Positions 42,701 through 49,515 of a stretch of 64,000 nt of DNA are shown here, piece by piece. The position numbers and the translations under genes are program-made. Source of the DNA: Triplophysa rosa. Its lineage: Eukaryota; Chordata; Actinopteri; Cypriniformes; Nemacheilidae. The stretch covers positions 15,847,703-15,911,702 of the forward strand of contig NC_079893.1 in the NCBI RefSeq assembly GCF_024868665.1. The letters are read 5' to 3'. Below the pieces are notes generated by a model, which had not been told where the DNA came from, made no database searches, and saw nothing but the letters and a program-made list of their open reading frames with translations. Positions within the stretch are counted from its first letter, which is position 1. The number at the start of each line of letters is the position of its first letter.

Positions 42701-43376
42701 TTTCTGGGAGACCATCTTCATCTTCAAACTGTTCTTTTGGCTCAAGAATGACTGGACAAGGAGACCTAAATGTTAGAAAAATTATACACATTATAGCCTT
42801 CATTTACTAAATGTCAGATAAATTAATACATAGGAATTACATGACCAGAATTCAACTTTTCAACAGTGTTTTTAGCGACAAGTTAAACAAAAAATACATG
42901 GAAATTGAAAATGAAGTAATGGTAAGTTTATGTGAATTAATGCAGCTTTACACAAAATATGACAAGTAGTCATATTATAAATTCCTTGATAAATATTAGA
43001 ATGTTTGAATTATAACTTAACACTAAAACAGCTTTATAAAATGTGTTGTCACATTATTTAGTGTTTTTTATTACGCTGTAAGCAGAAGAGCTCCATCTGC
43101 ACAGTGATCCAAAGCTTTCCGGGCATCAGATTTGTTGGCAAATTCCACAATACCCTTGCCTGTGGGTCGGCCATGGTCATCAACAACCACAACTGTGCGC
43201 TCAACTGGACCAAACTGGGAGAAGGCCTGTTCCAACAACTCATTGGACACCACTGGAGAAAGGTTTCGCACCGTGAGGGCTGCTCCATGTGTGGCAAAAC
43301 GGATATAAATGGTCCTATTCCTTATTACTGTGCCATCCAATTCAGCCTTAGCAATCTCGGCAAGTGTTCTTGTCTC
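18603..43376 (-). CDS. pspc1: Paraspeckle component 1 (DBHS RNA-binding protein), partial, five exons
   Basis: Minus-strand exons in order: 43376-43075, 42765-42670, 42586-42390, 18981-18897, 18750-18651 (or reading on to a stop at 18603). All junction phases agree. The product has the RRM1-RRM2 linker ([16 protein letters not shown]), RRM2 ([42 protein letters not shown]), NOPS ([42 protein letters not shown]) and the coiled coil ([43 protein letters not shown]). [14 protein letters not shown] and [11 protein letters not shown] favour PSPC1 over NONO or SFPQ. DBHS proteins dimerise and bind RNA in nuclear paraspeckles and act in transcription and splicing. RRM1, the start codon and the G/P/M-rich tail were not found. 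The third intron here is 23,408 bp. Confidence 0.9.
18897..18981 (-). CDS. pspc1: pspc1 exon: coiled coil
   Basis: 85 bp, acceptor CTTCAAATAG, donor CTAAG|GTGTGC. Encodes [18 protein letters not shown] and [10 protein letters not shown], following directly on the MMMRQ end of the exon 23.4 kb away. The G|AT split codon matches. Confidence 0.9.
19262..19412 (+). mobile_element. tRNA-derived SINE with L2-type tail
   Basis: A tRNA-like head with box A (GTGGTTAGAGCATGG) and box B (GGTTCGATCCC) is followed by a short body and the tail GTCGCTTTGGATAAAAGCG, TCTGCCAAATG, (AAATGT)n. The same tail ends the LINE at 25.0 kb, so this SINE probably uses that LINE's machinery. A second copy is at 45410-45592. 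Confidence 0.8.
19451..20226. mobile_element. 776-bp non-autonomous DNA transposon, TAT target duplication
   Basis: Starts GGGCCCTATTTTCACG and ends ...GTATGATAGGGCCC, with TAT on both sides (19448-19450, 20227-20229). Subterminal GGCGCAAG / CTTGCGCC and AGCGCATGG-type motifs repeat in both orientations. A 3-bp duplication would fit PIF/Harbinger. The internal open frame (19586-19936) has no recognisable transposase motif. Confidence 0.7.
20335..21296 (+). mobile_element. L2-like LINE fragment, copy D, internally deleted
   Basis: The first part (20340-20560) encodes [14 protein letters not shown] and [18 protein letters not shown], matching copy A's segment between endonuclease and RT. It jumps to RT C-terminal sequence with stops ([25 protein letters not shown]), then a 3' UTR containing TTTGGGTTCCTCGCCAC as in copies A-C. 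The whole RT core is missing. The 3' end is interrupted at 21305 by a hAT MITE. Confidence 0.7.
21305..21497. mobile_element. 193-bp hAT MITE, 8-bp target duplication
   Basis: Ends CAGTGGTCACCAACCCTGCT and its imperfect inverted copy AACAGGGTTGGTGACCACTG. Perfect 8-bp duplications TTCTAGTA flank it (21297-21304, 21498-21505), as for hAT elements. The inverted arms extend about 40 bp. Confidence 0.9.
21540..22630 (+). mobile_element. Non-autonomous LTR retrotransposon, 5' LTR eroded
   Basis: A 235-bp 3' LTR (22396-22630, TGTCTGTTTTCC...GCATGTGTGACA) follows a purine tract. The block CCTGGACTACACTAC.C..GATCCTC occurs in this LTR (near 22410) and at 21600, marking a remnant of the 5' LTR. The 0.8 kb between is proline/serine-rich in all open frames with no recognisable gag or pol motif. 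Confidence 0.55.
22381..22395 (+). promoter_or_regulatory. Polypurine tract before 3' LTR
   Basis: AGGAGGGGGGAATAA directly abuts the LTR start TGTCTG, the usual position of the plus-strand primer for LTR-element reverse transcription. Confidence 0.55.
22631..25014. other. No gene; old interspersed repeats
   Basis: AT-rich sequence with repeat-like patches (23170-23400, 23700-23910, and 24590-24760 with recurring TCAGATT..AATCGGATT blocks) but no defined ends, target duplications or coding motifs. Confidence 0.4.
25015..26105 (-). mobile_element. L2-like LINE, copy E, RT C-terminal part with matching SINE tail
   Basis: Broken minus-strand frames contain [51 protein letters not shown] and [13 protein letters not shown], all RT thumb/C-terminal features. 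The palm with the catalytic box is deleted: the frame goes from AAFDT to [11 protein letters not shown]. The 3' end at 25015-25065 (minus sense GTAGCTTTGGATAAAAACGT, CTGCTAAATG) is the sequence shared with the SINEs at 19.3 and 45.4 kb. Confidence 0.8.
26106..26518. mobile_element. Insertion with inverted ends, bracketed by a direct repeat
   Basis: ATTATAAAAGGCCCAGAT occurs on both sides. Just inside, AACTAGATGCAGCATTA and AATGCGGCATCTAGTT are inverted copies, suggesting a small DNA element. The same repeat also belongs to the 26.5-26.8 kb units, so the bracket may not be a true target duplication. Confidence 0.4.
26519..26835. repeat. Two-unit tandem duplication
   Basis: CCATTATAAAAGGCCCAG, GTGGATATCTTTGCAT, CAGGATCTTCATGAAG and GAAGCCACGCCC.TAGCAACC occur in order twice, about 170 bp apart. 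Related blocks occur at 27720-27930 and 52500-52620. Confidence 0.7.
26836..27937. other. No gene; repeat relics
   Basis: Contains an AATAAA at about 27402 and, at 27720-27930, two copies of a CTATATC.CTGCATCAGAAC unit related to the 26.5-kb repeat. No coding motif was recognised. Confidence 0.35.
27938..28185. repeat. Degenerate ~31-bp minisatellite
   Basis: Repeated TTAACATCATGTTAGCAACA-type units, with variants of CATGTTA and CATGCTA, run the length of this stretch. No conserved reading frame. Confidence 0.75.
28360..28720. repeat. Imperfect tandem repeat with GAGACTCAGAACTT core
   Basis: GGAGACTCAGAACTTGGGT or close variants occur at least six times with irregular 40-75 bp spacing, alternating with CTGTTACAGTCTCT. 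Downstream are a CCAAT-type GATTGGC and two AATAAA sites (28850-28870), so an LTR with internal repeats is possible but ends were not found. Confidence 0.5.
28974..29485 (-). mobile_element. Solo LTR, 512 bp, CTAGG target duplication
   Basis: Minus sense starts TGTCATGGTTCTGCCCC. Identical 5-bp duplications CTAGG flank it (28969-28973, 29486-29490). The far end reads ...CTCATGATA instead of the family's GTGACA, a small decay. It contains a pentamer run (ACTAG)n at 29180-29200. Confidence 0.82.
29961..30242. mobile_element. 282-bp TIR element rich in AGATGT
   Basis: Left end CCCTGATAGCACACGTACAT and right end, inverted, CCCAGATAGCACAGGTACAT form terminal inverted repeats. The interior is crowded with (A/C)AGATGT and its complement in both orientations. 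No coding capacity; the target duplication is unclear. Confidence 0.65.
30243..31639. other. No gene recognised
   Basis: Intronic DNA with short unremarkable open frames and no recognisable element ends. Confidence 0.4.
31640..31977 (+). mobile_element. V-SINE-like tRNA-derived SINE
   Basis: A tRNA-like head with box A (GTGGCCTAATGGTTAGAG) and box B (GGTTCGAGTCA), a central CCCTTGAGCAAGGCACC domain with GCTCCCCGGG, and an end in CATACTTGGCC...ACTTTCACTTTT. The central block is the conserved core of vertebrate V-SINEs. It abuts the TTAA of the next element. Confidence 0.8.
32176..32283 (+). promoter_or_regulatory. Four CCAAT boxes on a 27-bp tandem repeat
   Basis: GATTGGTC occurs at 32187, 32214, 32241 and 32268, exactly 27 bp apart, within repeat units such as GGTCTAGTCTGCTGT. 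Inverted CCAAT boxes bind NF-Y. The last one is about 100 bp upstream of the ATG at 32370, a promoter-like distance. Confidence 0.6.
32370..32442 (+). CDS. First exon, [15 protein letters not shown] protein
   Basis: ATG GCG TCG... encodes [20 protein letters not shown] then YTDA, ending at a strong donor CA|GTAAGA. The LPY.FEPE start resembles first exons of multicopy fish proteins often annotated as P2X7-like intracellular-domain proteins; that assignment is from memory of the family and tentative. No further exon is visible in the element. Confidence 0.5.
32746..33030 (-). CDS. THAP zinc-finger first exon
   Basis: From MSKRSCVLC (ATG at 33021) the frame shows the C2CH zinc finger of THAP domains: C-x2-[16 protein letters not shown] and the AIPTLF box that closes the domain, then a donor TCT|GTAAGT. 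THAP domains bind DNA and recur in P, Kolobok and ISL2EU transposases. An in-frame upstream ATG at 33030 is possible. No stop lies before the donor; downstream exons are missing. Confidence 0.75.
33670..34030. repeat. Array of alternating GATATC and ACTAGT palindromes, ~42-bp period
   Basis: GATATC occurs at 33671, 33714, 33756, 33798, 33841, 33884, 33943 and 33986, steps of 42-43 bp except one of 59. ACTAGT lies 21 bp after several of them (33692, 33777, 33862, 33905), with degenerate forms elsewhere (ACTACT, ACTAGC). Flanks extend the palindromes, for example TTTTTACTAGTAAAAAT. AT-rich, no coding. Confidence 0.85.
34031..34512. other. AT-rich intronic DNA
   Basis: No exon or element end supported. 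Confidence 0.4.
34513..34839 (+). mobile_element. LTR of a non-autonomous element
   Basis: TGTCATGATTCTGCC...AACCGTGACA, 327 bp, with TGAATAATAAAGTCTTG as polyadenylation signal. Unlike the solo copies it is followed by internal sequence with an open frame and there is no matching right-hand duplication, so it is the 5' LTR of a truncated element. Confidence 0.75.
34876..35330 (+). CDS. Gag-like open frame behind the LTR
   Basis: Starting 36 bp after the LTR at ATGGACGGCGAA, the frame gives [20 protein letters not shown], a conserved-looking helical N-terminus, then a proline/serine- and arginine-rich stretch ([10 protein letters not shown]). No zinc knuckle, protease or RT motif. The open frame continues to 35484, but beyond about 35330 it is antisense to the gypsy integrase and probably not its own. 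Function unknown. Confidence 0.5.
35322..38243 (-). pseudogene. Gypsy-type Pol polyprotein
   Basis: Protease at 38243-37878 with [15 protein letters not shown] (DTGS codons 38159-38148). RT at 37870-37380: the FDD box (37471-37463) reads [10 protein letters not shown], with a TAG (37474-37472) where an aromatic residue is usual. RNase H at 37378-36746: [54 protein letters not shown]. Integrase at 36718-35873: an HHCC finger ending SCEVCQKYK, the first Asp in GIDLRGPFP, and [12 protein letters not shown]. The C-terminal GDLVWL and PKWEGPAVI part is at 35672-35322. Breaks lie in RT and between integrase parts, so no functional polyprotein. Confidence 0.85.
35322..38290 (-). mobile_element. Ty3/gypsy retrotransposon pol, decayed
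   Basis: Minus-strand order protease, RT, RNase H, integrase, as in Ty3/gypsy. Both LTRs are missing; the 3' side stops against the plus-strand LTR element. Multiple stops and frameshifts. Confidence 0.85.
38866..39751 (-). pseudogene. L1-like ORF2 C-terminal remnant
   Basis: Three broken minus frames include [35 protein letters not shown], and [15 protein letters not shown], typical of the region after RT in Tx1/L1 ORF2 in fish. Confidence 0.6.
40050..40193 (-). pseudogene. L1-like ORF2 endonuclease start
   Basis: The minus frame reads [36 protein letters not shown], the canonical N-terminus of an apurinic-type endonuclease (SWN.NG....K). It breaks after about 45 residues, before the catalytic E and later motifs. 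Confidence 0.65.
40378..41196 (-). pseudogene. L1-like ORF1 protein
   Basis: Starts [15 protein letters not shown], has a coiled-coil stretch ([20 protein letters not shown]) leading to the [16 protein letters not shown] motif that opens the ORF1 RNA-binding region, and after a gap the C-terminal domain ([23 protein letters not shown]). The middle is missing or frame-shifted. ORF1p trimerises and binds LINE RNA. Confidence 0.7.
41530..41695. mobile_element. Tol2-like hAT fragment
   Basis: GTGGAGTAAAAAGTACG...AAGTAAAAGTTACTT...CTCCAGTAAAGT up to TGTCCACCAC matches the sub-repeat style of the fragment at 2.6 kb. No target duplication found. Confidence 0.4.
41750..42053 (+). mobile_element. Truncated LTR of the TGTCATG family
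   Basis: Shares TTTCTGTCCTGTACTGCTG, GCCCCTCGTGGCAC and TTAAATAAAAGTATT, and ends CCGTTCTTGACA, like the other LTRs. The 5' start is missing. Confidence 0.5.
42390..42586 (-). CDS. pspc1: pspc1 exon: NOPS and coiled-coil start
   Basis: 197 bp, acceptor GCAATTTAG, donor CAAG|GTAATA. Encodes [37 protein letters not shown] and the charged helix to MMMRQ. The apparent upstream Met of the open frame lies in the intron. Confidence 0.9.
42670..42765 (-). CDS. pspc1: pspc1 exon: start of NOPS
   Basis: 96 bp, acceptor CATTTAG, donor TACAA|GTGTGT. Encodes [20 protein letters not shown] and [12 protein letters not shown], the segment following RRM2 that starts the dimer interface. It has no open frame long enough to stand out alone and was found by homology and splice phase. 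Confidence 0.88.
43075..43376 (-). CDS. pspc1: pspc1 exon: RRM2
   Basis: Acceptor TTATTTAG at 43377-43384, donor GC|GTAATA at 43074. 302 bp, phase 0 in and 2 out. It encodes the end of RRM1's linker and all of RRM2, including [19 protein letters not shown] (RNP1 region) and the LLLTA exit strand. Confidence 0.9.
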
Positions 43377-44093
43377 CTAAATAAGTGAAATAAGTATTTA
43401 TATGCCACAACCATAAAGTTTACAGACATTTTTCAACAAGATTGCTGTGTGGTTCACTAACAAACACCTTATGATAAATCAACAGTATTATCTCTTTCTA
43501 TAAGTATTAAAAGGAATAACAACATTTGTTTTAAAAGTAATTTTATGTGTGCATGAGACAACCAGATAATAACAGATGATTTAGATGTCCAAAAAGATGG
43601 AACACAATTTGTATAATGGGGTTGATAGACAAGAAAAAAAATGTAGCTGACAGAATGATGGATTGAAAGAGCGTAACTAATAGATGGAAGGACTTTTAGC
43701 ATGATGTCAAACTAGGGCTGGGGAAAATCAATTTTCAATTAATTGTGATTGTGTGAATTGTGAAAACAAGTTCATATTCACTTTTAAGCAATACAACAGT
43801 AATATTTGTACATGTATTTCAGAAAAGTTCAAAAATTATTATTTTTATGTGATGACCATTATTTTTATCACAGTTTCCATGTGTCTTGTCTTTCTGTCAG
43901 TCTTTCACATTTGCTGTTGAATGACTATGTCACTCCTGAGGTTTGATTTTGTTGGAATTCAACAGACACTGGACTGGAATGGCCACAATACATCTAGAAA
44001 TGGTGATTCGACATCAACATTAGGAATGGTCTCTTTATTTTTTCCGCGGCTGTATATATTAACAAAAAAATTCACAAGTGTAAAATACAATTA
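43377..44093. other. pspc1 intron, no exon found
   Basis: AT-rich. I looked for an RRM1 exon on the minus strand and saw none. Confidence 0.4.
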
Positions 44094-44094
44094 T

Positions 44095-44418
44095 ATTCTC
44101 ATAAAATACGTTTCACAAACGATAAATGCAATTCACAGATGTACAACTGTGCACAAATGTTTTTAAAGTTTAAAATGTAAAGTTTATCATGAAATGTGAA
44201 TGTGCAAATTGTCACTCGCATATGGATATGGACTTGCATTGGATTTTTGGGTGTTTTGAGAATCTTCTGGCAGTGCTCCCCCTACCATGTGAGTTGTCAA
44301 CCTTTTAAGCCAATCAGATTCAAGCTTACCATTCAACCAATCATCGCTTTGGAAATATTTGTACAGTTGGATGTCTGTGAATTGCATTTAGCATTTGTGA
44401 AACAAATTTTATGAGAAT
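44095..44418. mobile_element. 324-bp foldback element
   Basis: The left arm TTCTCATAAAATACGTTTCA.. and right arm ..TGAAACAAATTTTATGAGAA pair over about 45 bp, including TGCAATTCACAGA / TCTGTGAATTGCA. The interior has no coding motif. Target duplication not resolved. Confidence 0.65.
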
Positions 44419-44793
44419 TTCATTTTATTTTAGGCACGTGTCTATCTCGAACAAATGTCTGTACCACCACACAAGTTTAAATCAAATCTTTATTTGGTCT
44501 GCGTTATGGAAGTGATCTGTACATTCTGCTGAACTTTAATTCCTGGAACTAAACTATATAAAAACTAAATAAAATGTGCCTATCTGTCTATCTTGAACAA
44601 ATGTCTGTTAATAAATAAATACTGTTACATTGCATTCAATTACAAGTAAAAGAACTGGTGTTAAAAAAGTAATTTAGTAAAAGTAAAAAAAAACTACTCA
44701 AGAGTACTAGTTAGTTTTTAGCCATCCATCCATCATGAGGTCAGTTTTGTAATTAAAATAATTTATCCAATTGAAGCACTGTTTAATCATGTG

Positions 44794-46363
44794 TAAGGCC
44801 CCTTGTAAAAAAAAACCCAACTCGACCCTAGAGAACTAGGGAATTACAGGCCTATATCGAATCTACCTTTCATATCTAAAGTTCTGGAAAAAGTAGTTTC
44901 AACTCAATTATGCTCCTTCCTCCAAAGGAATGACATCAATGAAGAATTCCAGTCTGGATTTAGAGCATGTCACAGTACAGATACTGCTTTGATCAGAGTT
45001 ACAAATGATCTGCAATTGGTATCTGACCAAGGTTGTATCTCGTTATTGGTGCTGCTGGACCTTAGTGCTGCATTCGATACCATTGACCACAGCACACTCC
45101 TACATAGACTGGAAAATTACGTCGGCATTAAGGGAATAGCTTTGAAATGGTTTAAGTCTTATTTATCTGACCGTTTTCAATTTTTAGCAATAAACAATGA
45201 GGTGTCACGCAAATCTCAAGTCCAGTACGGTGTACCACAGGGGTCGTAAGGCATCTGCTCTTCGCATTATACATGCTACCTCTAGGAGATATTATAAAGC
45301 GACACGGAGTTAGCTTTCACTGTTATGCTGATGATACTCAACTTTATATTTCCTCGAAGCCTAATGAAACACAGCAGTTCCATCGAATAATGGAATGCAT
45401 AGTCGATATGCAGAGTCAATATCTCAGCTTTCTTGTAGCTCAGTGGTAAGAGCATGGCGTTAACAACACCAATGAACACCAATGTCGTGGGTTCGATCCC
45501 AGGGGATTGCACACACTTAGAAACAAATGTATAGGATAATGCAATTTAAGTTGCTATGGATAAAAGCGTCTGCCAAATGCATAAATGTAAATGATATAAA
45601 AAAACTGGATGAGTAACAACTTTTTATTACTGAACTCGGACAAAACAGAAGTGTTACTTATTGGACCGAAAACCGCCATACGTAACAACCAAGAATACTG
45701 CTCAACTATTGACGGATGTTCCATAAAACCCTCGTCGTCAGCTAAGAATCTTGGCATTCTATTCGATAGTAATCTGACATTTGAGAGCCACGTAGCCAAC
45801 ACCTGTAAAATTGTGTTTTTCCATTTTAAGAGTATATTTTAACTACGTCATATGCTGTCACTGTCAGATGCAGAGAAGTTAATTCATGCATTCATGACAT
45901 GAAGATTAGATTACTGTAATGCACTGTTAGGTGGTTGCCCTGCAGGCTTATTACAAAAACTCCAATTGGTCCAAAACGCGGCAGCTCGAGTTCTTACACG
46001 TACAAAAAAGTATGAGCATATTACCCGGTTCTGTCAACCTTGCACTGGTTACCTATAAAGCATCGCATTAACTTAAAAATCTTGCTTATTACCTATAAAG
46101 CCCTACATGGTTTAGCTCCTCAGTACTTGAGTGAACTCCTCTTGTATTACAGTCCTTCACGTGCATTACGCTCTCAGGCGTCCTGTCAGTTGGTAATACC
46201 TAGAATTTCAAAATCAAGTGCAGGTGGTAGATCATTTTCCTATCTAGCGCCTCAACTTTGGAATAGTCTTCACTGCACTGTCCGGGAGGCAGACACACTC
46301 TGTCAGTTTAAATCTAGACTAAAGACGCATCTTTTTAATCGTGCATACACTACTCTTCCATAA
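44794..46363 (+). pseudogene. LINE reverse transcriptase C-terminal half
   Basis: ALIRVTNDLQL-type frame: [47 protein letters not shown] followed at once by a stop (45247-45249), YADD at 45324-45335 in another frame, and after the SINE SNNFLLLNSDKTEVLLIGP, LHWLPIKHR-type and LWNSLHCTVREADTL. It keeps the base missing from copy A after LSAAF and before YADD. Disabled by the stop and the SINE. Confidence 0.8.
45410..45592 (+). mobile_element. tRNA-derived SINE inserted in LINE copy C
   Basis: Box A (TAGCTCAGTGGTAAGAGC), box B (GGTTCGATCCC), tail GCTATGGATAAAAGCGTCTG, CCAAATGC. The LINE's GATAT is duplicated on each side (45405-45409, 45593-45597); copy A has it once, which dates the SINE after the LINE. 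Confidence 0.88.
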
Positions 46364-47301
46364 TATAAATCCTCTGAGGGTTTAGGCTGCATTAGTTAGA
46401 TCAACCGGAACCAAAAACACAACTGATGTACTTGTTGCATCAAAGAGTTCAGAACAGTACTCTACTCTCAGCCAGTCTTGTCTCATTGTTCCAAGGTTAC
46501 CACAGCGAGCAGGATGCAGTTCATGGCCTGACCTGATGGTAGAGCGGAGAATGGGAAGCAGCGACCTGACAAGAGCTGAGATGATAGAGCTGGATAAAAA
46601 AGGACGCGGTCTCTTGACACGTCTTCACCACAAAATTTCAAATGCTATTAGATTATTAATGATAATCTTAAACTATAATTTACCTCATTAGTAAGTTTAT
46701 TTATTTTATTTAGCCTTGGTGTGCAAGCTCTCTGGAGCTTGTGCAGAGGCAGCAGCTTTTGCCAGAGGGGAACTGGAATCCCCTGGTTGGGCCTGGGTTC
46801 TCCTGAGGTTTTTTTTCTCGATTAGAGTTTTGGGTTCCTCGCCACCATTTGCATACTGTTTTTTGCACTATTTGCCTGGCCGGGGGGCTGCTTTAGAATT
46901 TTAAAGTTTTACTTAATTAATATTGCATATAGGAATTTATAGTCTGTTATATTTGACCTGTGCTTCTCTCTCCTTTATCTTAAATGTGTGCTCTCACTGA
47001 GCGTGTGTGTGTGCGTGCGTGCGCGTGTGTCTGTGTGTGCATACTTGTCTGTGTACGTGTGTGTGTGCGTGCGCGTCCGTGTGTGTGTGTCTATGTCTAT
47101 GTGTGTTAGTACGTGTGCATATTGTGTGTGTGGAGTGTTTTGTATGTGGGTATGTCTGTCTTCTGTGTTTTCAACTTTTTCTTATTTTTGCAGGTACAAC
47201 TTTAATTGTTTTGCTTATAGTCAATATGTCTTATGTACAGCTGCTTTGTAACAATGAAAATTGTAAAAAGCGCTATATAAATAAAGTTGAGTTGAGTTGA
47301 G

Positions 47302-48060
47302 AGTTGACTATAGCGTCAGTATTTTTGGCCCAAATGTACACCATATCCACCTTAGGCAGCAAGCTACGAACATTTAGATGAATAAAACCCAATTCAGACC
47401 TTGAGTTTAGCTCGCCTGGTGTAGTGAAATTTGAAACAGCATGAGGTCCTGGGTTTGGAGAAACATTTCCAGACATCAATAACATTATTAATATTAACCT
47501 CCTTCGTTTAACAGCATTACTCACTTTAGTTCTAGTCATCGGCCCCAGACAATTAAACATATTAAGCGTACAATAATTTACTTCTCTAGATAAGGCGCAT
47601 CTTAGGAAATCAAAATACATAAAATTCATGAGGTGTAGCTTCCCATAGTGTTGTCTCAAAATTACAGATTTCTTAAATGCTCTGTAACATGACCGACTCT
47701 CTAGGTTTACCAATGTTAAATTACACGATAAGAGTGGTATTGGAGCAAATCGACTGCCACTTGTGTATACTTGACAAAATGTCCAGAACAAACTTAAAAA
47801 GAGCATACCTCCAATTATTAAGCGCCACATTCTGTACACCCGTGTGTTGGCGGCCACAAAAGGTCCTAATAAAACTGTATAACAAAGGCGGACACGTACC
47901 AAGTCTCTTGTACTCTTAACGAGAATCCCTGCCACGCAGACACAAAGTGCAGACTGATGCCTTTACACGATGTAAAGTGCGGGAATGGTTAGACGGTCCA
48001 AATTAAGTTCAATGCAGTGTTCGAATTGTGTCAAGGCTCTTGGGGGGTCCCCTAACCAGT
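47302..48060 (-). mobile_element. LINE 5' fragment with 2A-like NPGP motif
   Basis: The minus frame from about 47935 ends with RLILIMLLMSGNVSPNPGP then ELGFIHLNVRSLLPKVDMV, the start of an L2/CR1-like ORF leading into the endonuclease (HLNVRSL). The NPGP codons (47455-47444) sit where some LINEs carry a 2A-type peptide. It stops exactly where copy C's tail ends, in opposite orientation. Confidence 0.7.
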
Positions 48061-48499
48061 CTTCAAAAGAAAAAAAACAGACAGAGCTGCCAGTTCAAGC
48101 ATCAATCACATGATAATTTGGATCGTTGTAGTAATTTGACCACATTACACGCATAAATGTCCTTAACATATTGATAATCCATTAAAAGAGATCCACATGA
48201 GGTAGAGATTAAAATTTTCTTTGTTTTTTGCAGTTTATTGCTGGTAATTTATTTATTTTCCATTGTAGATTTTTTTAATACGATTTTGCCTAGGTTTGAT
48301 GTCTTTCTTGCTGAGATTTCACTCATTGTAAAATCTCTTAAACTTATTTAAAGCAATAAGAATAACACGTTTTTCTAAATGTATGATAACATTTTCTTAC
48401 TAATTGAGATTTTCCTGTCCTCTTATTTTCCTTATTTTTTCTTGTCCTTTCATTCTTGTTCTTTATATTATTGTAATGCGGTGCTGTTCCCTTTTTTTG

Positions 48500-48707
48500 G
48501 AATATTAAAAAAAATCATTGGCGCCAGTGAGGGAGAGGACGCATCACCTCATGCAGAAGCGTATGAGTGTTTTAAGCGTGATTCATCTCCTGATAATGTA
48601 GATCAAGTATTTGAAAATAATCCATATGAACCAATGCAGAATAAGAAAAACAAATGTCATTCCTTTGTGCAAAAGCAGAAGCCTTCTCGTCAAAGTCGGA
48701 GCTCATG
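48500..48707 (+). other. Exon-like open frame, unrecognised
   Basis: After a possible acceptor (GGCGCCAG) the frame reads HAEAYECFKRDSSPDNVDQ and NNPYEPMQNKKNKCHSF with codon use like real coding sequence, then is cut by the solo LTR at 48708. No family recognised. Confidence 0.25.
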
Positions 48708-49510
48708 TGTCATGGTCCGTGTCGGAGTATTATCTGGCACAGGGTTTGTTTTGTTTTCTGTCGAGCATGTGGTAGTCGCCAGCTGACGGCTGACCGCGTG
48801 CTCGGTGTCTGCGTCATTCTCCCCAACCTCCTGTGTCTGTAAATCTCCTGCACTGGTGTTTTTCCACTCCGCGCCACACACCTGTTTTCACTTTGCTCAT
48901 CTAGCGATATTATTCCTGTAATTGCCCCACACCTGGTAACCATTCTCTCGTTACGTTCCCTTTATCTACCCTTGTTGTCTCTTGTCCCTTGTCTGACCGT
49001 TGCTTGTGTTTAGCCAGCTCAGACTGCCCCAGACGCAGCTGCGGCTCCTCTGAAGTATATTGCTTACCTGTCTTGGTCTTGTCTCAGTCATAGACCTAGT
49101 TCTGTCAAGTTTTTTTCAAGTTTCACATTTACCTTTTCCCGTTAGCTCGGCTCTGTCTACCACCTCTTGTCTCCGGCAGCTTCCGTTGGCATCTCGCTCG
49201 ACAATCACCGGTCTCAGGCAGCTGTCTTCCAGAGAAGTTAAGACCACCACCCTCATCGGAGCCATTCTCCGGACTCTCCACACGGGTTTCGGGCCGAGTG
49301 AGGTCCCCAAGCGCTACCGCCCACTACCCAGCACCGGCGACCTATCCTCGGCTCTTCCCGCTGATTTCGCTACCTCCGGTGGATCTAAGATCTCACCGCC
49401 GCGGACGGGGACGTTCGAGGTCTGTTTACTCTTGTTGACTTCCTCTGCCTGTGACCAATAAAGCCTTCTGTTTACCCCGCACTTGGGTCGTTTGTGGTTC
49501 TGTCATGACA
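48708..49510 (+). mobile_element. Solo LTR, 803 bp, TCATG target duplication
   Basis: TGTCATGGTCCGTGTC...GTTCTGTCATGACA with 5-bp duplications TCATG (48703-48707, 49511-49515) and ACCAATAAAGCC as polyadenylation signal. It is the longest LTR here and has a serine/arginine-rich open frame (49060-49461) that is probably not coding. Confidence 0.88.
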
Positions 49511-49515
49511 TCATG

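Larger units (their letters stand above)
44794..47301 (+). mobile_element. L2-like LINE, copy C, 5'-truncated in RT, split by a SINE
   Basis: Begins inside RT (AAGGCCCCTTGT, the PLVKKPQLDP region of copy A), runs through the C-terminal domain, and has the full 3' UTR with (TG)n (46999-47130) and the tail ending GAGTTGAGTTGAG. A SINE sits at 45410-45592. Confidence 0.88.

Noticed and set aside
18603..43376. NONO or SFPQ as the DBHS gene
   Set aside because: [14 protein letters not shown] and [11 protein letters not shown] agree better with PSPC1; the judgement is by recall, not alignment.
44794..47301. Twin-priming inversion between copy C and the 47.3-48.1 kb fragment
   Set aside because: The inverted part lies beyond the 3' tail, not upstream of the sense part.
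49060..49461. 133-residue Ser/Arg-rich frame
   Set aside because: Lies entirely inside a solo LTR with clear ends; shows no domain.
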